Below the pieces are notes generated by a model, which searched no databases, was not told where the DNA came from, and was given only the letters and a program-made list of their open reading frames with translations. Source: Pilaira anomala (taxonomy: Eukaryota; Mucoromycota; Mucoromycetes; Mucorales; Mucoraceae). Taken from it: DNA of 64,000 nt. How positions within the stretch are numbered: the first letter of the stretch is position 1; each line of letters opens with the position of its first letter. The stretch is from assembly GCA_025716855.1 (NCBI GenBank), contig JAIXMQ010000009.1, positions 340,001 to 404,000 of the forward strand, written 5' to 3'. Position numbers and translations under genes: made by a program. Shown here in pieces: positions 20,627 through 34,049 of the stretch.

Positions 20627-23244
20627 ATAACTAGTGAATGATATTTATAAAAATCTAATGAATGCTATTTAAAATTTATATGTATATGTATTTCACAAAT
20701 AAACTCGAAAAATACTCTGAAATAAAATGGCAAAATGTGGTTCATTGTACACTTTTATTAGGAATTAATGGTAACTAACTATATTGGAGGAAAATTCCGT
20801 TCAAAGACAAAAAACAAATGATTTATGATTATACAGAATAAAAATACAAAATAAAAAAATGAAAACTAGTAACAAAAATAGCTTGAATAAAAGAACTGAC
20901 TTGCGTTTAATTGAAAATACAAGAAAAGAAAAAGGGTGATATTAATACACAAAGGATTAGATTAACAATTTTTTTATAAATAAGCAAGTTATACTCTATA
21001 CGCTAAATGCTCCCTGTCGGGGGAAATCAGTGATAACTGTTCGGGAAGGTTTATTGTTATTGTTCTTGTTACTGCTATTGCTGCTGAAAAGCGATAGACT
21101 TAAAAGAGCCAATTGTTAGGGAAGAACAAATGTCATGAGAGCTAAAGCCTTGTAAACTTTCAATCAATCCCAAAAAAAAGGTTTTTTTCTTTGTTACAGC
21201 GAAAAAACTTTGAGCCAATCAAATCATTGGAAAAGGGGAAAAAAATATATTTTTAGGCAAAAATAAGCGCGCCTCACATAAACTACACACACCACTATAG
21301 TATCTACACACACCACATATTTAAGCCCAGAAAACCTTTCTTGTCAAAGTAAAGTCCTTCAATATTAACTATTCTATTATACAATACTATATCCAGAAAA
21401 TTTTAAATTTATATAGGCAGATAATTGTATATAAAGATATATTTTTTTATATGTAAAAAATATACTTTTTCTAACAAAAACTGTTTTCCTTACATGCACT
21501 ACAAATGGAGAGTGCATGTAGCATGGTCTACAAACACCTCATTTTTCGGTCCCAGAAATCAAAATTTTGACAAAAAATACCTTCTTGTCAAAGTAAGGTC
21601 CCTCTAAATCAACTATTTCATTAAACAATATGATATACAAAAAGTGTAGAATTTAAAGGCGCATTTTTCTACATTTTTAAAAGTATATATTTAGATGTGC
21701 AAAATATACTTGCCCTAACAAAAACTGTAAACCGTTTTATCACAATAACCATTAATATTTGTAATTATTTTGTTTTGATTTTTACATCATTCGAAAGAGT
21801 GCAAAATTCTGTATTTACCGTTAAAAGAACAAGCGTTAAACCCATTTTAATGTAAAGATACATCTACCTTTCTGATTTTTGAAAAAATCCATAGGGGGGG
21901 ACTAGCAAATTTTTCTAAAAAATGGAATTTTTTTCACAGCTTAAAAAAAATTAAAAATTAGAAATGCAGATATATCTTTGTATTTAAATGGTTTTAAAGT
22001 TTAGCTTTTTATTGATGTCTAAGGTAGAATTTGACGCTCTTTCGAATGATGTAAAAATCAAAGTAACATAATTATAAAGTTTAATAGTCATTGCGAGAAA
22101 GCACAGCTTCTATTAGGACATGTATATTTTTTATATACAAGATAATACATCTAAATGCATAGAAGTCTTAGTTTCTTAATTCTACATCTTTGGAATATAA
22201 CATTGTCTAACAAAATATGTCTGTATCCTGATTTGGTTTTTTTCCTGTTTTTGGACCTAAAAATTGAGATTTGGGTCCAAATTTCTTTCTTTTCAAATTA
22301 AAGTCTTTTATTTCACCTATTCTATTATACAATATAATATACAATCGATGCAGAATTTGAAGGCACATCTTTCTATTGATTTAGAATTATTATTTTTTAT
22401 GTAGGAAATATACTTGTCCTAACAAAAACTGTATAACGTTTTTTCATAATACCTATAAATATTTGTTACTATTTTACTTTGCTTTTTACATCATTAAAAA
22501 GAGCGCCAAATTCTACATATATCGTTAAAAAGCTAAGATTTAAAACCTTTTCAATGTAAAGATGTATGGATATTTCTGAATCTTGAAAAAATCCATAGGG
22601 GGGGACTGGCTTATTTTTGCCTAAAAATACACTTTTTCCTCCTTTTCGATGATTTGATCGGCTCAATGTTTTTTTCGCTGTAACAAAGAAAATAACCTTT
22701 TTTTTTGGGATTGATTGAAAGTTTACAAGGCTTTAGCTATCATGACATCTGCTCTTCCCTAACAATTGGCTCTTTTAAGTCTATCGCTTTTCAACGGCAA
22801 TAACAGTAACAGTAACAATAACAATAAACCTTCCCGAAAACAGTTATCACTGATCTCCCCCAACAAGCAGCATTTAGGCTATAGAGTAACTTGTTTATTT
22901 ATTAATCTAATCCTTCGTGTATTAATATCACTCTTTTTCTTTTCTTGTATTTTCAATTAAACGCAAGTTGGTTCTTTTATTCAAACTATTTTAGTTACTA
23001 GTTTTATTTTTTTATTCTGTATTTTTATTCTGTGTATAATCATAACTCATTTGTTTTGTCTTTGGAACGGAATTTTCTTCCAATATCGTTAGTTATTATT
23101 AGTTAATTCCTAATAAAAGTGTATAATGAACCACATTTTGCCTTTTTTTTCAGAGTATTTCTCGAGTTTATTTGTAATATATATATATATATAAATCTTT
23201 AAATATCATCCACTAGATTTTTATAAATAACATTCACTAGTTAT
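20627..23244. repeat. Long inverted repeat A (hairpin-forming, arms about 560 bp)
   Basis: The sequence from about 20627 to 21185 recurs in reverse complement from about 22690 to 23244, at roughly 90% identity by eye. Recognisable landmarks are the GTTATTGTTATTG-type run, AAGAGCCAATTGTTAGGGAAG and AATGTGGTTCATT. Between the arms lies a core of about 1.5 kb whose own ends are also inverted (GAGCCAATCAAATCAT on the left, ATGATTTGATCGGCTC on the right). No long open frame is present. Possible identities are a fold-back DNA transposon or a locus transcribed into a long hairpin RNA. Confidence 0.85.
21186..22690. mobile_element. Core element, copy 1 (terminal inverted repeats, no transposase)
   Basis: About 1.5 kb bounded by inverted ends (TTTGTTACAGCG...GAGCCAATCAAATCAT and its complement). 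It contains internal sub-repeats: the block around ACATCATTCGAAAGAG occurs near 21783 and, inverted, near 22045, with a diverged copy near 22490. The phrase TAACAAAAACTGT recurs at least three times. A 60-codon frame (21425-21607) is shared with copy 2 but is rich in repeats and has no known motif. This looks like a non-autonomous element of unknown superfamily. Confidence 0.65.
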
Positions 23245-25400
23245 GTACATTGCTATAATTGTCAATTTTCTTTATCCTTGAGGATATGCCATTTTTCTTA
23301 AACAAAAAAAAACAGTTATATCAGTTTGACTAACTATAAAATTACATTAAAACTTTTGGTGGTCAAAATGCCAAGGTAATATCATTCTTGATATAGTTAA
23401 ATCTACCTCTCTCACTTTTAATTTATAGTAAAACAAATTTTTTAAAGAAAGAGACCTTTTTATACTGCCATTCTATTACGACAGTAAAGCCCTACGCTAC
23501 ACTATCTATGTTTACTGGCCTTAATTAGTCTTTTTGAGAAAGAAAAACGAAGCATTGTAGACATGATTTTTTTGTTGTAGCGAAATTTTTTTTGAGCCAA
23601 TCAAATCATCGGAAAAGGAGAGGAAAAATATATTTTTAGGCTAAAATAAGCGCGCCTCATAAACACTACACACACCACTATAATATCTATACACACCACA
23701 TATTTAAGCCCAGAAAACCTTTCTTGTCAAAGTAAAGTCCTTCAATATTAACTATTCTATTATACAATGCTATATCCAGAACATTCTAAATTTATATGGG
23801 CAGATGATTGTATATAAAGATGTATTTTTTTATATGTAAAAAATATACTTTTTCTAACAAAAACTGTTTTCCTTACATGCACTACAAATGGAGAGTGCAT
23901 GTAGCATGGTCTACAAACACCTCATTTTTCGGTCCCAGAAATCAAAATTTTGACAAAAAATACTTTCTTGTCAAAGTAAGGTCCCTCTAAATCAACTATT
24001 TCATTAAACAATATGATATACAGAAAGTGTAGAATTTAAAGGCGCATCTTTCTATATTTTTAAAAGTATATTTTTAGATGTGCAAAATATACTTGCCCTA
24101 ATAAAAACTGTAAACCGTTTTATCACAATAACCATTAATATTCGTAATTATTTTGTTTTGATTTTTACATCATTCGAAAGAGTGCAAAATTCTGTATTTA
24201 CCGTTAAAAGAACAAGCGTTAAACCCATTTTAATGTAAAGATATATCTACCTTTCTGATTTTTGAAAAAATCCATAGGGGGGGACTAGCAAATTTTTCTA
24301 AAAAATGGAATTTTTTTCACAGCTTAAAAAAAAATAAAAATTAGAAATGCAGATATATCTTTGTATTTAAATGGTTTTAAAGTTTAGCTTTTTATTGATG
24401 TCTAAGGTAGAATTTGACGCTCTTTCGAATGGTGTAAAAATCAAGGTAACATAATTATAAAATTTAATAGTCATTGCGAGAAAGCACAGCTTCTATTAGG
24501 ACATGTATATTTTTTATATACAAGATAATAAATCTAAATGCATAAAAATCTTAGTTTTTAAATTCTACATCTTTGGAATATAACATTGTCTAACAAAATA
24601 CGTCTGTATCCTGATTTGGTTTTTTTCCTGTTTTTGGTCCTAAAAATTGAGATTTGGGTCCAAATTTCTTTCTTTTCAAATTAAAGTCTTTTATTTTACC
24701 TATTCTATTATACTATATAATATACAATCGATGCAGAATTTGACGGCGCATCTTTCTATTGATTTAGAATTATTATTTTGTATGTAGGAAATATACTTGT
24801 CCTAACAAAAACTGTATATCGTTTTTTCATAATACCTATAAATATTGGTTACTATTTTACTTTGCTTTTTACATCACTAAAAAGAGCGTCAAATTCTACA
24901 TATATCGTTAAAAAGCTAAGCTTTAAAACCTTTTCAATGTCAAGATGTATACATATTTCTAATTTTCGAAAAAAATCAAAGGTCGGGACCTGCTGATTTT
25001 TGCCTAAAAATACACTTTTCCCTCCTTTTTCGATGATTTGATTGGCTCAGATATTTTTTACTGCAAGAAAAAAATCTTGTCTATAGTATTTCATTTCTCT
25101 TTATCAAGAGACTAATGAAGGTCAGTAAACACAGGTAGTGTAGCGTAGGGCTTTACTGTCGTAATAGAATGGTAGTATCAAAAGGTCTCTTCCTTTAAAA
25201 AATTTTTTTTCACCATAAATTAAAAGTGAAAGAGGCAGATTTAACTATATCAAGAATTATATTACCTTGGCCATATTGACTCACCAAAAGTTTTAATGCA
25301 ATTGTATTAGTTAGTTAAACTGATATGGCTGCTTCATTTTGGCTTAAGCAAAATGGCATGTCCTCAAGGATAAAGAAAATTAACAACTATAGCAATGTAC
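23245..25400. repeat. Long inverted repeat B (arms about 330 bp) abutting repeat A
   Basis: The arm 23245-23570 recurs in reverse complement at about 25075-25400. Landmarks are GTACATTGCTATA, CTTTATCCTTGAGGA, CTATTACGACAGTAAAGCCC and TTTACTGGCC. The arms are a different sequence from those of repeat A, but the core between them is nearly identical to the core of A. Repeats A and B meet at about 23244/23245 with no visible spacer. Confidence 0.85.
23571..25070. mobile_element. Core element, copy 2 (same orientation as copy 1)
   Basis: Nearly identical to 21186-22690 over its whole length in direct orientation by eye, differing mainly by scattered substitutions. The direct copies flanked by different inverted arms suggest that the core is the mobile or amplified unit. 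The 60-codon frame of copy 1 is repeated here at 23808-23990 with two changes. Confidence 0.65.
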
Positions 25401-26517
25401 ATACATAAAAAAAAACTAACTATCTCGAAACATTTTAGCAATAATCTTTTGTCTTTTACAACTTTTTCACGCACCACAGTCCTATTTTCTAAAACAAAAC
25501 AGTCTTCATCTTTTTTCTTATGTAATATGAAGATCCCCACACGCTCTTTCAGTAGAATACCCTGACACAGATGTCACTATATATATATAAGAATAAATCA
25601 TTTAAAGAATACATAGATTATTTTTATAAAGAATAGTTAAATGTTATGAAATGTTACATTAACCCGGTAAAAAGCTACATAATTAACTTTACATGATCTT
25701 CACTTTTTAAAACGCGCCGAAACAAATCGAGCGAGAAGCGACGTTCAATAGGTATCTTTCTTTGTTTCGGGGAGAGAGACACACACATTTGTAACCCTGA
25801 ATATTAAAGCTGCTCGTTATGTGAATGAAAAGTTCTATACGCTTGCAATCTCCAATTTAGTAATGTAAGTACCACATATACATGGAAAAAAAAAAAATTT
25901 AATTTTTAACTCAAGAAAAACAATCACCGCCTATATTATATTATACGTTACGTATTGCAGCGCTCTATCATCCGGATTTTTTTGCGATATACCAAGCTGA
26001 TAATAATTGTCTGAAGGCTCTCGCTCATTTCTAGTTGATAAAAAAAAAAAGTAGAAGAGAATGGGGAGGGGGGGGGGGTTTATCATGACACCATTTCGGC
26101 TACTGAATCATATAAAAAAAGCTATAAGTAAAAAAAAAAAAAAAAAATTTAAGCCAATAGTAAAAAAAAAAAAAGGGGGAGGGGGGAGGAGGGAGATCAT
26201 CAAACATTTACATATAAATTAAAACGCTTACATAAACATAACTGCAAATGCCATAAGCATAAACCACATGTTTATATTATGTATTTAATTTTGATATACC
26301 AAAAAAAAAAAAAAAATTGTATGTGCGCGTATAAAATCTGCATTATTTAAGAATATTCTGCATGACACTTTTTTTTTTAAAAAAAGGTCTGTGCCACTTT
26401 TAGTAAAAAAGGTTCTAGAAGAAAAAAAGTGACGATATTATTTTGTTTATATTTTCCTGTGGGAGTAAAAAAAAAAAAAAAATCAAAATAATGTGGTACC
26501 AAATGTAAAGATAAAAA

Positions 26518-26550
<33 letters not shown>

Positions 26551-27289
26551 ACAGTTTCTTAATATTTGTACGTGCGTTTTGTGTGTATTACATTCACATC
26601 AAATCTATAAACCATATCTCTCTTTCTTTCTCTCTAAACAAAAACAAAAAAAAAAATAAAAAATAAAAATAAAAAGTCTATACCTTTTAGATTAAAACTC
26701 AATATTTTTTTTTTCCCGCTCTGTAAACCTTTCCTCTCCTCTCTCTCTCTCTCCCTTTTTTGCGCCATTCAATCCGGGAATGCCGAATTAGGGATATCTT
26801 TACACGAAAAAAAAAAGGGGGGAGGAGGAGCAAAAGTCAAAAAGAATAATAAAAATAACATCTAAATCACAGAAAATCACACACTACCGAGTCGTGTTAG
26901 ATGATTATTGTTCAGTTTAAATATCCGCAACAGAGTACACAAAAAAAAAAAAAAAAAAAACGCACGTACTAATAAACCTGTTTAATTTTCATTATTATAC
27001 CAAAAATTAGTTTAGTTTATTAAAAAAAAAAAAAAAAAATTGAAACTAAACCAATTTACAAAAAAAAAAAGTGTTTAAAGAAAAATGAATAGAAGTACCA
27101 TGACAATGGGTTGTCTACTCTTTTTTTATGGACGCGAGTTGCTCGGGAAAAAAAAAAAGCATGGTTACGAAAAGATACATCAAAAAAGTATATATTTCAA
27201 ATGAAAACAATTACCTACATCGTCACCAAAAAAAAAAAAAAAAAGGTACCAGGTGGTACTATGACGGCAATTATGCTTGATCTTATTGG

Positions 27290-27323
<34 letters not shown>

Positions 27324-27859
27324 CCCTTATTTTACAAGATCTTGGGCCATAACAATATATCTCTGAGCTTCATCTATCTTTTAGATCTGTTATTAAAAAA
27401 AAAAAAAAAAAAACGCTGACTCAAAAAAAAAAAAAAAAAAAAAAAGGAAACATGATCTTCTTTTTTTTTTATAACAAGGATTCTCAAGACTTGAGAGAAG
27501 AGTATCTCCCGATCGATCTTATGGAGTAAAATAAAAAAATAATAAAAAAAGTCTATAAATAATAAAGTAAACAAGAAGAAAATAATTCTGTAAACTGACT
27601 TTAGAAAAAAAGTGTGCGAATGAGAATGGAAAAAGTAATAAAGTAGCTTGCGGAAGGTTAAATAAAAGCTAAGAAAAAAAGTGGGCAAATAGTTTATGAA
27701 ATAACTGTCTTTTTTTTTTTGCTTTCTTTCTCTCTCTTTTATTTTTATTTCTTCTTTCTTGTTATTTATTTTTTCTTCTTCTTTCTTTATCTCTTTTTCT
27801 TTTCTTTTCTTTTCTTTTCTCTCTCTCTCTCTCGCTCTCTTTTTTTTTTTTTTTGTAAA

Positions 27860-27893
<34 letters not shown>

Positions 27894-28015
27894 ATTGTTT
27901 TTGGTAAGCATATTTTGAACGCTTGATTAAAAAAAAAAAAAAAAAAAAAATTCTAACCCCACATTTTATTTTAGCATAAATCACACACCCACTCTACATA
28001 TACAATAAAAGAAAA
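25401..28015. other. Long upstream region of the WOPR gene, low complexity
   Basis: No gene is supported. The region holds many A, T, G and (CT)n runs, including a (CT) tract at about 27294-27320 and a mixed CT/poly-T/poly-A block at 27700-27950. Open frames here are products of these tracts. At 2.6 kb this is one of the longest upstream regions in the window. Master-regulator WOPR genes in other fungi have large promoters, so regulatory content is plausible but not shown. Confidence 0.5.
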
Positions 28016-30407
28016 ATGGCAGAAACATTTCATGGTTACATTGAAACAACACAAGATGTGTTGCTTATATTTGAAGGATGTAGAAGAGGCTTGATACCAA
28101 GAGTATGTAGAAGATTACAAGAAAAAGAAAGACGCATGATACGATCTGGTTCTGTCTTTGTTTTTGATGAACGAGAGTCAGGTAATTTTAAACAGGGGGC
28201 GTTGTGTGGGGTTTGCTCTATTTTAAATAGGGTGAAAAAAAAAAGTATCTATTAGGTGTTTGTTGTGTGTGTGGGATAGCCTCTCTCTTTTTTTTTCTCT
28301 TTTCTTTAACAAAAAAACTTTTTCAAGTTTTGATAAAAAAGAGAGAGAAAAAAAATTTACATCGGCACAATGTTTGCTCTTTTTTTTTTTTTTTTGTGCT
28401 ATTTTGTAGACATGATTGTGCTTTTGTGTAAAAACAAAAAAAGGGGGGAAAAAGGAAAGAAAGAAAGAAAAGAGACAGAGAGAGAGAGCGGGGCGATAGG
28501 CGGGCACTAGAAAAAAAAAAAAACGAAACAAACACCGAATAATACAACATGAAATAAATAAGGGGGGGGGTGATGACATCTTAGTTGTACTAACACACAA
28601 AAAAAAAATAGGTATTAAACGTTGGACAGATGGACTTGTCTGGAGTCCTTCTCGTATACTTGGAAACTTTTTAATTTATCGTGAACTGGATAAAAGAACA
28701 CAAGGAGATAAAAAACTCTCCATCTCTAGCAGTTCATCAAATGATTCGAGACAACGTAGTTATAGTGCAGATCAAAGTATTTTGACGTCTGGTATGTCGA
28801 ATGATCGTAACCGAGAACGTAGGCTGGTTGGAAGTCTTTCAGATTCATATCGTTTTCGTAAAGACGGTTTAATCAAAAAGACAATGTCCATCATCGTAAA
28901 CGGTGTGGCTCAACACTTGATCTCTTATTATCTTCCGAACGATATCATCAACAGTAAATTACGTACTCCTTCTTCTTTACCTGAATTGGCTTCGCTTGAA
29001 ATCTCTCCGGATTTACTCGTCAAACAAAACTTTAGAATTCCTCCTATGGTTGAACCTTCTTTTGATCAAAATGACTCGGGTTTGACAGCTAATCATCATC
29101 ATCATCATCATCAACAGCAGCAACAACAACAACATCAGCAACAACAACAACAACATCATCATCCTTTGAATTCATTGTCTTCGGTTGATAATCCCTACTC
29201 AAGTAAATATTTTTTATTTATTTATTTATTTTTTCTAAAAAAACTTTAATTCTAACTTGTTTCAAATTTTATTATAGATGATAGACGTATTCATCCTTTT
29301 CGTAGCATGTCTTTAGGTTCTCTTCGATCTGTAAATAACTATCAAAACCATGGTAGTCTATCCGCTGCCGCTGCCGCTCAAGCCGCTGCTGCTGCTGCTC
29401 AAGCTGCTCAAGCTGCTCAAGCTGCAGCCGCTTCTATTTCTACGAGTCGCCCTGACATGAATAATCAGTTAATGTATACAACTTCATCTCTTGCACAACG
29501 TATGGATATGGACGATAATAATAATAACCCCAACAAATTGTCAAATAATAATAATAATTTATCCGCTTATTACGGAAATCAATCAATGTATAATAACAAC
29601 AACAACAACAATAATAATAATCAAAATGGATTTCCACCTTTACCTTCTCCTGCCAGTATGACTTCTTCTCCCAATACACCCATGTTATCTCCTGTTCGAC
29701 AATCATTTTCTCATCATCATCAACAACAACAACAACAACCAAGACATTATTCCATGTCATCCGGTTCTTCTTCAGGTCCTACTACTATGCAACAACAACA
29801 ACAACAACAGAGATTCGGTAATAACAGAAATAGTTTTGATATGATTCATAATAATCATGTTCATCCACACATGATTCCAGAAGTAGTAAATGATTATGAT
29901 CGTTCAACAAAGACAGAAAATCACGATACATCACAACAACAACAACAACAAGGTTTCTCATCGAGTCCAAACATTGGTCAATTATTAAATCCAGTTCATC
30001 CACTGAACGTAGTGAAATCTGAACCTAACAACAGTACTGATAATACCACCACCACACATACTCAACAATTATTTCAATCCATGGGAATGACCAATACACC
30101 CAATTACCCAGATTATGCCACGAGTAAGTTACCCTCTATTCCCAATCAACAACAATATAACCCACCTACTACTACTACTACTACCACTACTGCAACAAGT
30201 ACAGCTACTACTACTAATGCTACTGCTACAAATTATGGTACAAACAATTATTATATTCGAGCTAATTCTACTACTACTCATACCCAATCCAATACTATCG
30301 TTCCCATGTTTCGAAACGGAATGGCTCATCCACAATCATCACCTTCTGTGTACGACGATGCTCAAAATGGCCCGGAACTCGGAATGGAACCCTTAATGCT
30401 GAAATAA
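28016..30407 (+). CDS. WOPR-domain (Gti1/Pac2 family) transcription factor
   Basis: Three exons, 28016-28181, 28612-29202 and 29278-30407, encode 628 residues. The first splice rebuilds FDERESG-IKRWTDGLVWSPSR, the heart of the first WOPR half (about residues 5-95). The second half is seen in RLVGSLSDSYRFRKDGLIKKT (about 135-180). WOPR proteins bind DNA and act as switches of morphology and development (Wor1 of Candida, Ryp1 of Histoplasma, Pac2 of fission yeast); the role here is inferred. The remaining 430 residues are low complexity: His and Gln runs, a poly-Ala/Gln stretch near 265-300, Asn runs and Thr runs. Intron 1 (430 nt) is unusually long for this window. Confidence 0.9.
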
Positions 30408-31644
30408 GAAAAAAAATTTTTTTTTCTCTCTCTCTCTCTTTTTATACATTTTTGCTTTATAAATTATATATACACACACACACACTCTTTTTTTTTTTTT
30501 CAAAAAAAAAAAAATATTTATTCACAATTCACCACTTATAAAAAAAAATATATGACACACACACACACTCTCTCTCTCCATTATGTAAAAAATTACTTCT
30601 TTTGCAGGATTTTTTTTTTTTCTTCTTTTAATAAACGCCGATTGAATAAAAACCCGGAGCTATCTTTCCGCTTTTTTTTTTGAAAAAGAAGTTCTTTTTT
30701 TCGTTGAGAGCCCGAAAAAAAAAAAAAAAAAAAAAAAGGCGACCTTTTTTTTTTTTTTTTTTCATCATGCCATTAAATAAAAACAATTGTCAAAAAAAAG
30801 TTATTTTTAAATCATAATAAACATTTTGTATATTATTAGATGATTTAACAAATGCGGGTTCATCAAAAATTGACGCTTATCAGATTTGTTTTTTTTTTTT
30901 TTTTTTTTTACAAACAATAACTGTGAGAGCCCTAAAATAAATACTTTTTTTTGTTTATCAAAAAAAAAAAAAAAAAAAAAAGTATATAACTACTACCTCT
31001 CACTAAGATGTACCCACCTTTCCTGTGACGTCTTGCACCTGTAAATAAAAAAAAAAGGGGGGGGGGGAGGAGAGAGGGAGAGAGCAAAAATACATTCTTC
31101 TTGTCACACCTCTGTCATATCGTCTTACAAACTATCAAGATTATAAAAAAGCCTAATTTAAGGTTTTTTTTTTTTTTTAAAAAAAAAAAAGAAAAAGTAC
31201 AAAGCTTTCATGACGTATATAACTTATTACACTTTTTTTTTTTTTGTTATGGACGTGAATTCCTTGAACAAGAACATCATTTTTCTTGTTATCTATTTGA
31301 AATGAACGGGATATATTCTTTTTTGTCTTTCTAAAAACGTTTTTTTTTTTTTCTAAAATGAAAATAGGACGACGCTTTTTTCACGCAACAAAAAACGTCT
31401 TTTTTTGCTCGTATATTTTAACAATCTAACACACAAGTAAAATAAATTCGGATTTTTGGTACAAAAAAAAAAGCATAGAAATAAGTTGACATGTACATAA
31501 CATGATTGAATTAAATATTTAAACTAAAAACCTTTTTTTTTTTTATTTATTTTCAATATATAACATTTCATTTTTTTATTTATATTTTGATTCATGCAAA
31601 AAAAAAAAAAAAAAAAAAAATCCCTTGGCTTATCTTTTTACTTC

Positions 31645-31680
<36 letters not shown>

Positions 31681-31989
31681 AGCACAAGAACTGTACTACT
31701 TTGTTGGTTTTCTATCTTTACGAGTGAGTGACTGGAACGAGATCGTCATAAGCAAAAATGCTGCTTGATAATATACCTCTCTCCCAAATCATGCAGCTTT
31801 TTTTCTTTTTTTTTTTAAAAAAAACAACAACGAGTTCTTTTTGAGACTAACATTACATTAGCAAAAAAAAATTCCTTTACACTACGCAACATATGTCTCT
31901 TGATCTTAATTCGTCGTTTTGATAAAGGAGAGAGAGAGGAACTAACAGCCGGGGCAAAAAAATGATTCGAAAAAGTCTGCTAATTTTTT

Positions 31990-32075
31990 TCCTCCCAAAA
32001 AATGTATTTTTTTTACACTTTTTTGGATGATTTGATTGGTCGAATATTTTTCCCCGCTGCAAAGAAAATCTGTCA
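31990..32075. repeat. Diverged remnant of the core-element end
   Basis: The string GGATGATTTGATTGGTCGAA, with the following ATATTTTT and CTGCAAAGAAAAT, matches the right terminus of the cores at 22640-22695 and 25025-25070. Only one end is seen, so it is probably a truncated or solo copy. Confidence 0.5.
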
Positions 32076-33165
32076 TACTACTCTCCCTTCTTTACCCAAA
32101 AAAAAATAATAATAATTAAGGGTAGTAAAACACATTACTTATTGTATTACGGTCTTTAGTACGGTCATTTTAATAAAGTTGACAAAAAACTGGGTGGTTT
32201 GGGGCTGGGAAAAACAGGTGTGTGTGATGTTTAATTTTTTACTTTTCATTATTCACTAATTTTAATAAGTCACGAGCGGTGAGAGAGCCATTAATAAGTA
32301 TCCTACTACACTTTTTTTAACACCTTTTTCTCGCTTATTTGATAGACCTTTGAGCTCAAAAGGCTATTTTTTTTTTCAAGAGACATGGGTGTGATGTAAT
32401 AAGCGAGAAGAAGATGTATATAGGTTTTGGTTTTTTTTTTTTTTTTTTGAAAATAAAGTGTGTTTAATTACATGTTAGACATTTTGACCCGTGTCCTATA
32501 TTACATAACTAAATTTTATGTTTTTGTAAATATACAAAAAGGTTAGAATGACGCGATATTTGTGATACAGGGGTCACATCTACATATATATATAAAAAAA
32601 AAAAATGCACATGTAAAACAAATGTATAATCCATTCTTTTTTTTTTTCGGTAAATAGGAGAGAAAGAGAGAGAGAGAGAAATATTTAGCATTGATGAAAC
32701 TCATTGTTCTTTTAATATTTTAAACTTTTAAAAAAAAAAAAAAAAAACTTTAACTCTATTTTATACTTAACTGAATGCACATTGGTGCTTCTTTAAATTA
32801 TCATGTTTTGCCATGTGTAAATATGTAGTTTGCATAAAGTTTTAAAATATGTCGGTTTCTGTTAAAGAAACACAAATTTCCTTTATAAAGTATATAAATA
32901 TAAATCGTACGTTAAAACAATTGGATAATATACAGTTGCTATTTTGACTCCCTTTTTTTTTTTTATTAAAAAAAAAAAAAACTTTGTGAAGCTTTATGTA
33001 TTTAAATTTATAAACAGAAAGGGTTTTTTTTGCTTTTTTTACTTGAAATTTTTAAACTTTTTGATGATTTGCAAAATCGAGTTTTTGGCAAAACCTTCCT
33101 TCCTCCTCTTGTTGTTTTAACTCAGCCAAATAAATTTTAATCGTTTTTTAAAGCAGTCTTTTTTT

Positions 33166-33202
<37 letters not shown>

Positions 33203-33404
33203 GACAGCTAATTGTGACATGGGTAAAGGGGGGAAAAGGAAAGAAAAAAAATTTTTATCAAAAAAAAAAAAAGGTATAAATAAGAAAACGTTTTATTTAC
33301 TTTTTTTTTTCTTTTTTCTTTATCAATCGTTTTAAATTAAGGTAAATATCAAAACAAACTATAAATATATGTACAAAAAAAAAAAAAAAAAAAGAGAGAA
33401 AGAA

Positions 33405-33490
33405 ATGGTATATCCCTGATGAATGCTTTGCCGCCCCAGGCGGAATTAACATGTCGATAAACCATGCAGCTCAACCCTTTTTTCTGAAAA
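33405..33490. other. Unassigned complex-sequence island 1
   Basis: About 85 bases of high information content stand out between long A and T tracts. The plus strand reads openly (a short frame containing FAAPGGINMSINHAAQPFF), and the minus strand has a TTTCAG acceptor-like site just before it. A TGATGA near the left end and a CTGA near the right would fit box C/D spacing, but no terminal stem is visible. Not assigned. Confidence 0.25.
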
Positions 33491-34049
33491 AAATTTAAAA
33501 TATCATTTCTATCTTTTTTTTTTTTTTTTTTTTTGACATATATTCTTTTAAAAAAAAAATTGTTTATTAATATTTTTTTTTCTATTCTAGATTTTAAATG
33601 AATTTTATAATGTCAAAATAATAAAACTTCCTTTATTTTTTTAAAAAAAAACTTGATACTCGTGTTTCCTTTTTTTTATTATTATTGTTATGATTGCAAA
33701 AAAGAGAAACTAAATGAATTGGTAAGTTTTACTTTTAAAAAAAATTAGTTTACAGAAATGATTTTTTGTTTTTATGAATGAATTATTTGATGAGAAAAAT
33801 ATTTCATGCTAACTCGGAGCTCCACGTGATCGACAAAGATTATCTATAACTGATTATAATTCATTCTAAAAAAAAAGACCATTTCTTTAAAACTAAATAA
33901 TTTTTTAATTCAATTAAAACTAATTTATTTATTTATTTTAATAGATTGTATACCCTCTCAATATCTTCAATTTATTTATTCTTAAAAATTATAATAATAA
34001 TAATAAAAAAACACAATTATACCATTAAAAAAAATCTTTTTTTTTTTCC

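Noticed and set aside
21425..23990. Identical 60-codon frames in the two core elements
   Set aside because: They are conserved because the whole core is duplicated, not because of coding constraint that I can see; AT-rich, no motif, no start context.
33418..33486. Box C/D snoRNA with TGATGA and CTGA
   Set aside because: No terminal stem, no internal C'/D' boxes, and chance occurrence is likely.
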